A stretch of DNA of 10,000 nt from Halisarca cf. caerulea (taxonomy: Eukaryota > Porifera > Demospongiae > Chondrillida > Halisarcidae): NCBI GenBank assembly GCA_963170055.1, contig CAUJGJ010000189.1, positions 1,922,901 through 1,932,900 on the forward strand, written 5' to 3'. The position numbers and the translations under genes were made by a program. Shown in pieces: positions 7,087 through 10,000 of the stretch (position 1 is the first letter of the stretch; every line of letters begins with the position of its first letter). The notes beneath the pieces were generated by a model, which worked only from the letters and a program-made list of their open reading frames with translations, did no database searches and was not told the origin of the DNA.

Positions 7087-7283
7087 CACTGGAACCTCCC
7101 AATAAGGGACGCTTTGGGGACAGTATGAATTCAACTGCTTTGTCCTTTGTAGAGAGGTGGTCATCTTTTGGAGGTTTAAGCAAGTATTGGAACTATAGGA
7201 GGAACTATTGCAATGTGTCCTCTGTAGAGAGGTTCATTATACTGTGTTCTTAGTTTGGAGGGTCTACCATCAAAGTTATACTG
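7087..7283. mobile_element. Probable MITE, diverged ends
   Basis: The left end is CACTGGAACCTCCCAATAAG and the right end, inverted, reads CAGTATAACTTTGATGG then GACCCTCCAAACTAAG, so similarity is only partial. The interior has repeated TGTAGAGAGGTGGTC and CTCTGTAGAGAGGTTC motifs and TTTGGGGACAG, typical of pogo-type miniature elements. Boundaries are approximate. Confidence 0.5.
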
Positions 7284-7769
7284 TACGTATGTATAATTAT
7301 GTAATATTGAAATTTTTGAGATAATTAAGGATTAATTAGACGATCATTTGTTAATATTTGTTGCTGTGGTGGAGCTTCAAATGGCGTGATCTCACCGTCA
7401 CCTCCACATCTGGGTGAGTCCACCACTTGTCGACGTCTCCATTCTCCTTTTTCCCTGCAATGCTAATTATTTTTGCAACTTGTGATACATATCTACAAAG
7501 TGGGTGAGATTAATCACGTTCGATCTCTCCTTCAATGAACAATAATATGATGTGCCATTTGTGCTGCAAAAGCTAAGCTGTCAGCACGGTTGGGTTTCAT
7601 GAATGACTGAATTACGTACTTTAGCACACAATTATGCTATGTGTATTGATGAAGAACTGTGAGCATTTTGTGAAGTGAGTATTTTACGAGTGTTTGACTG
7701 CCCTGATTGTGAAGGTGTCCTCACTTCAAGGGTTGAAGATGTTCTATATCACAGAATAGTGAATTTGGT
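7284..7769. other. Intergenic stretch, possible minus-strand exon remnants
   Basis: No assured gene. On the minus strand 7454-7351 begins after a TTGCAG acceptor-like site and stays open to TAA with protein-like composition (KKENGDVDKWWTHPDVEV). Around 7640-7540 on the minus strand another short open segment contains KPNRADSLAFAAQMAHH. Both are too short to distinguish from chance. They could be last exons or decayed element coding sequence. Confidence 0.25.
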
Positions 7770-7880
7770 TCCAGTGGGCGTGTCCATAATAGAGAGGTGT
7801 TCGCAATTTAGGGGTCTGGATTGGGGGGGGGGGGGGGGGGTGTCCACAATTTAGGGGTCTGGATTAGATGGGTTCTACTT
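7770..7880. mobile_element. MITE end fragment with 18-G run and internal duplication
   Basis: TGTCCATAATAGAGAGGTGT and CAATTTAGGGGTCTGGATT are followed by 18 consecutive G (7823-7840), then TGTCC and a second CAATTTAGGGGTCTGGATT (7847-7865), ending GGGTTCTACT. Inverted, the end reads AGTAGAACCCATCTAATCC, like the AGTAGAACC termini of neighbouring MITEs. No matching left end was found. Confidence 0.5.
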
Positions 7881-8197
7881 TGTTTGCTGCTTATCACTGA
7901 AATTTATTATCATGTGATTAAACCTTACAAGTGTACTTCACCTGAACTGTGTGTTCTGCAGTAAATAGGATTGGGCAATATTTCAATGACATCGTTAAAC
8001 TGAATTTCTTCCAATGACAATCATACTGTTGTTGTTTGTGTCTGTATCTACGTACATATGCATTTATGTACACGTGTATATGTACACATGTACATATGTT
8101 CATACGTGTGTGTCGGTATCACAAAATGATTTTCAATAGAGTAGATCTTGATGTTATGGTACAGACATACAGTATGTACAGTACACATCGGTGCTAC
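7881..8197. other. Intergenic stretch before array C
   Basis: AT-rich sequence with degenerate TACATATG-type tracts at about 8047-8110. A short minus-strand open frame (8103-7918) partly comes from those tracts. Nothing else recognised. Confidence 0.5.
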
Positions 8198-8568
8198 CCA
8201 GGAGTGTGTACTAACCAGGAGTGTGTACTCACCAAGAGTGTGTACTCACCAGGAGTGTGTACTAACCAGGAGTGTGTACTAACCAGGAGTGTGTACTATC
8301 CAGGAGTGTGTACTCACCAGGAGTGTGTACTAAGCAGGAGTGTGTACTAACCAGGAGTGTGTACTCACCAGGAGTGTGTACTATCCAGGAGTGTGTACTC
8401 ACCAGGAGTGTGTACTAAGCAGGAGTGTGTACCATCCAGGAGTGTGTACCATCCAGGAGTGTGTACTATCCAGGAGTGTATACTATCCAGGAGAGTGTGC
8501 CAACCAAGAATGTGTGCCAACCAGGAGTGTGTGCCAACCAGGAGTGTGTGCCAACCAGGAGTGCAAAC
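8198..8568 (-). repeat. Minisatellite array C, 17-bp unit, inverted relative to array A
   Basis: About 21 copies of ACCAGGAGTGTGTACTA. Its reverse complement, TAGTACACACTCCTGGT, is the unit of array A at 152-896. Variant bases before CAGG (TAACC, TCACC, TATCC, TAAGC, CATCC, CAACC) form a higher-order pattern: the order TATCC, TCACC, TAAGC starting at 8296 recurs 85 bp (5 units) later at 8381. Open frames such as the QECVLTRSVY repeat are artefacts. Confidence 0.95.
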
Positions 8569-8894
8569 TACAGGAGACCTGTAGCAATTTTCACGGCATG
8601 ACATAGCTGTGTACGGCATTTTCCTTGGGTTATGCAGCATTCCGTCTCGTCTGTCACAAATTCCCAGAAGTTCTTTGCTGTAGTTAACTCCACTGTTCCC
8701 AATCATCACCATGACAACAAATCAGCACTTTCGTTCCACTAGAAAGTACATCCTCGTTGCATAAGCTGATTGCTTTGTTAGCAATTATCTGATGGATGGC
8801 ACCAGTATCAATGAGATGGGGTGCGGATTAGCCTACAGTGGTTGTTGTAGACAAGTGGTCTTTACATACATACGGTCATTATACAATACGTATA
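8569..8894. other. Stretch between arrays C and D, weak minus-strand open segment
   Basis: On the minus strand 8827-8684 is open for 47 codons to a TAA and contains LIDTGAIHQIIANKAI, in which LIDTGA resembles the active-site motif of retropepsin-type aspartic proteases of LTR retroelements. In another frame 8712-8580 is also open. The length is within chance expectation and no second protease motif, reverse transcriptase or LTR is seen, so this is only a possible decayed fragment. Confidence 0.2.
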
Positions 8895-9243
8895 TGAACA
8901 GATGGTCTTTATGAACAGGGGATCTTTATGTAAAGGTAGTCTTTATGTACCGGTGGTCTTTATGTGCAGGTGGTCTTTATGTACAGGGGATCTTTATGTA
9001 CAGGGGGTCTTTATGTACAGATGGTCTTTCTGTACAGATGGTCTTTATGTACAGGTGATCTTTATGTACAGATGGTCTTTCTGTACAGATGGTCTTTATG
9101 TACAGGTAGTCTTTATGTACCGGTGGTCTTTATGTGCAGGTGGTCTTTATGTACAGGTGGTCTTTATGTACAGGTGGTCTTTATGTACAGGTGGTCTTTA
9201 TGTGCAGGTGGTCTTTATGTACAGGTGGTCTTTATGTACAGGC
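8895..9243 (+). repeat. Minisatellite array D, 17-bp unit
   Basis: About 20 copies of GGTCTTTATGTACAGGT. Two higher-order periods are visible: a block with AGGTAGTC, TACCGG and TGCAGG variants at about 8934-8986 recurs 170 bp (10 units) later at 9104, and the CTTTCTGTACAGATGG block repeats after 51 bp (3 units). The VVFMYRWSLC-type open frames are artefacts of the array. Confidence 0.95.
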
Positions 9244-9261
9244 TTCCATTGAGTGTATGCA

Positions 9262-9602
9262 GCTGCATTTGTATAGCTTCATTTGTACAGCTGGTTTAGT
9301 ACAGCTGGGTTAGTACGTACATACAGCTGGATTAGTATATCTGGGTTAGTACAGCTGGTTTAGTACAACTGGATTAGTACAGCTGGGTTAGTAAGTACAG
9401 CTGGATTAGTAAGTACAGCTGGATTAGTATATCTGGGTTAGTACAGCTTAGTACTGTACAGCTGGGTACTGTACAGCTGGGTACTGTACAGCTGGGTACT
9501 GTACAGCTGGTTACTGTACAGCTGGTTACTGTACAGCTGGGTACTGTACAGCTGGGTACTGTACAACTGGGTACTGTACAGCTGGGTACTGTACAGCTGG
9601 TT
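9262..9602 (+). repeat. Minisatellite array E, two related 15-bp units
   Basis: About 9286-9450 is made of TTAGTACAGCTGGNT copies with occasional TTAGTAAGTACAG insertions. About 9451-9602 is made of nearly perfect ACTGTACAGCTGGGT copies. The first unit shares CTGG, TTAG and GTACA with the array A/C unit. The second part is more homogeneous and so probably younger. Confidence 0.93.
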
Positions 9603-9905
9603 GAACAAGCAGATACTGTAAACTGTTTTGTTGAGGGTGAGTTGTCATCTGCTCAACCCTTTGTTGTTTACTGTCTCTGTTTTCCTGTTTGTTGCTATGA
9701 ATTGGTTATTGGTTGTTTACTGTTATGGTAACTTCTATTTTGTTGAATGATTTGGGTTTTGTGTTTTCCATGTGTTTGTATATGCTAAGGTGAGTTTGAA
9801 TAAACATGTTCCTTTCGTTTGTTTCACTGAGGCTTCTGCACACGCATTTGTAGATGCATTCATGTTCTTGTGTTCTGTGAAAGTGACCACAGGTGTGCTT
9901 TGTGC

Positions 9906-9907
<2 letters not shown>
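9603..9907. other. T/G-rich stretch before terminal (TG)n
   Basis: No open frame of note. AATAAA occurs on + near 9800 (TTGAATAAACATG), so this could be the 3' untranslated part of an unseen + gene, but no coding sequence upstream supports it. Confidence 0.35.
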
Positions 9908-9957
<50 letters not shown>

Positions 9958-9962
9958 TGTGT

Positions 9963-10000
<38 letters not shown>
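9908..10000 (+). repeat. (TG)n microsatellite running off the window
   Basis: Long TG run with minor interruptions near 9956-9965. It continues past the window end, so its full length is unknown. Confidence 0.97.

Noticed and set aside
8036..8712. Open frames with QECVLTRSVY or WHTLLVG repeats
   Set aside because: Translation of the 17-bp array C in several frames; three units make 51 bp, so frames stay open without selection.
8902..9299. Open frames with VVFMYRWSLC repeats
   Set aside because: Artefact of array D for the same reason. The Cys/Trp pattern is imposed by the DNA repeat.

Overview
The window is eukaryotic and almost certainly from an invertebrate metazoan; a sponge or other early-branching marine animal fits best, but that is an inference. 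The signs are a spliced BEN-domain gene with a pyrimidine-rich acceptor, AATAAA signals, a Tc1/mariner transposase, many short pogo-like miniature elements with TA target sites, and dense micro- and minisatellites. There are no bacterial operons and no rRNA or tRNA genes.

Layout. 1-900 is mostly a 17-bp minisatellite (array A). 1299-1735 is a 15-bp minisatellite (array B). 1851-2010 is a small inverted-repeat element followed by (TA)n(TG)n. The centre, 2156-6414, is the main feature: a segment of about 4.26 kb bounded by inverted repeats. Each end starts CAGTACTGACTGAAGGTAAT, is preceded by TA, and has further matching CpG-rich blocks at the same distance inward. Inside lie two convergent genes: a two-exon BEN-domain gene on + (2298-4756) and an intact DD34E Tc1-like transposase on - (5995-4979). 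The flanks outside both ends are the same-strand (TATG)n tract, as expected if one element inserted into a microsatellite. I read this as a Tc1/mariner-type transposon that carries a second gene for a DNA-binding BEN protein.

To the right, 6417-6660 is the rest of the TATG tract, 6680-6855 is a pogo-like MITE, and 7087-7283 and 7770-7880 are further MITE-like pieces, the last with an 18-G run. 8198-8568 (array C) uses the same 17-bp unit as array A on the opposite strand. 8895-9243 (array D, 17 bp) and 9262-9602 (array E, 15 bp) follow, and the window ends inside a long (TG)n tract.

How the parts may work together. In the central element both genes start next to the terminal repeats and point inward, so each terminal repeat may act as both transposase-binding end and promoter. 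The BEN protein could bind CGCG-type motifs in the ends; this is inference. Outside the element I find no convincing complete host gene. Two short minus-strand open segments (7351-7454 and 8684-8827) are weak candidates only. Several minisatellite units resemble internal sequence of the nearby MITEs, suggesting that MITE sequence seeded the arrays.
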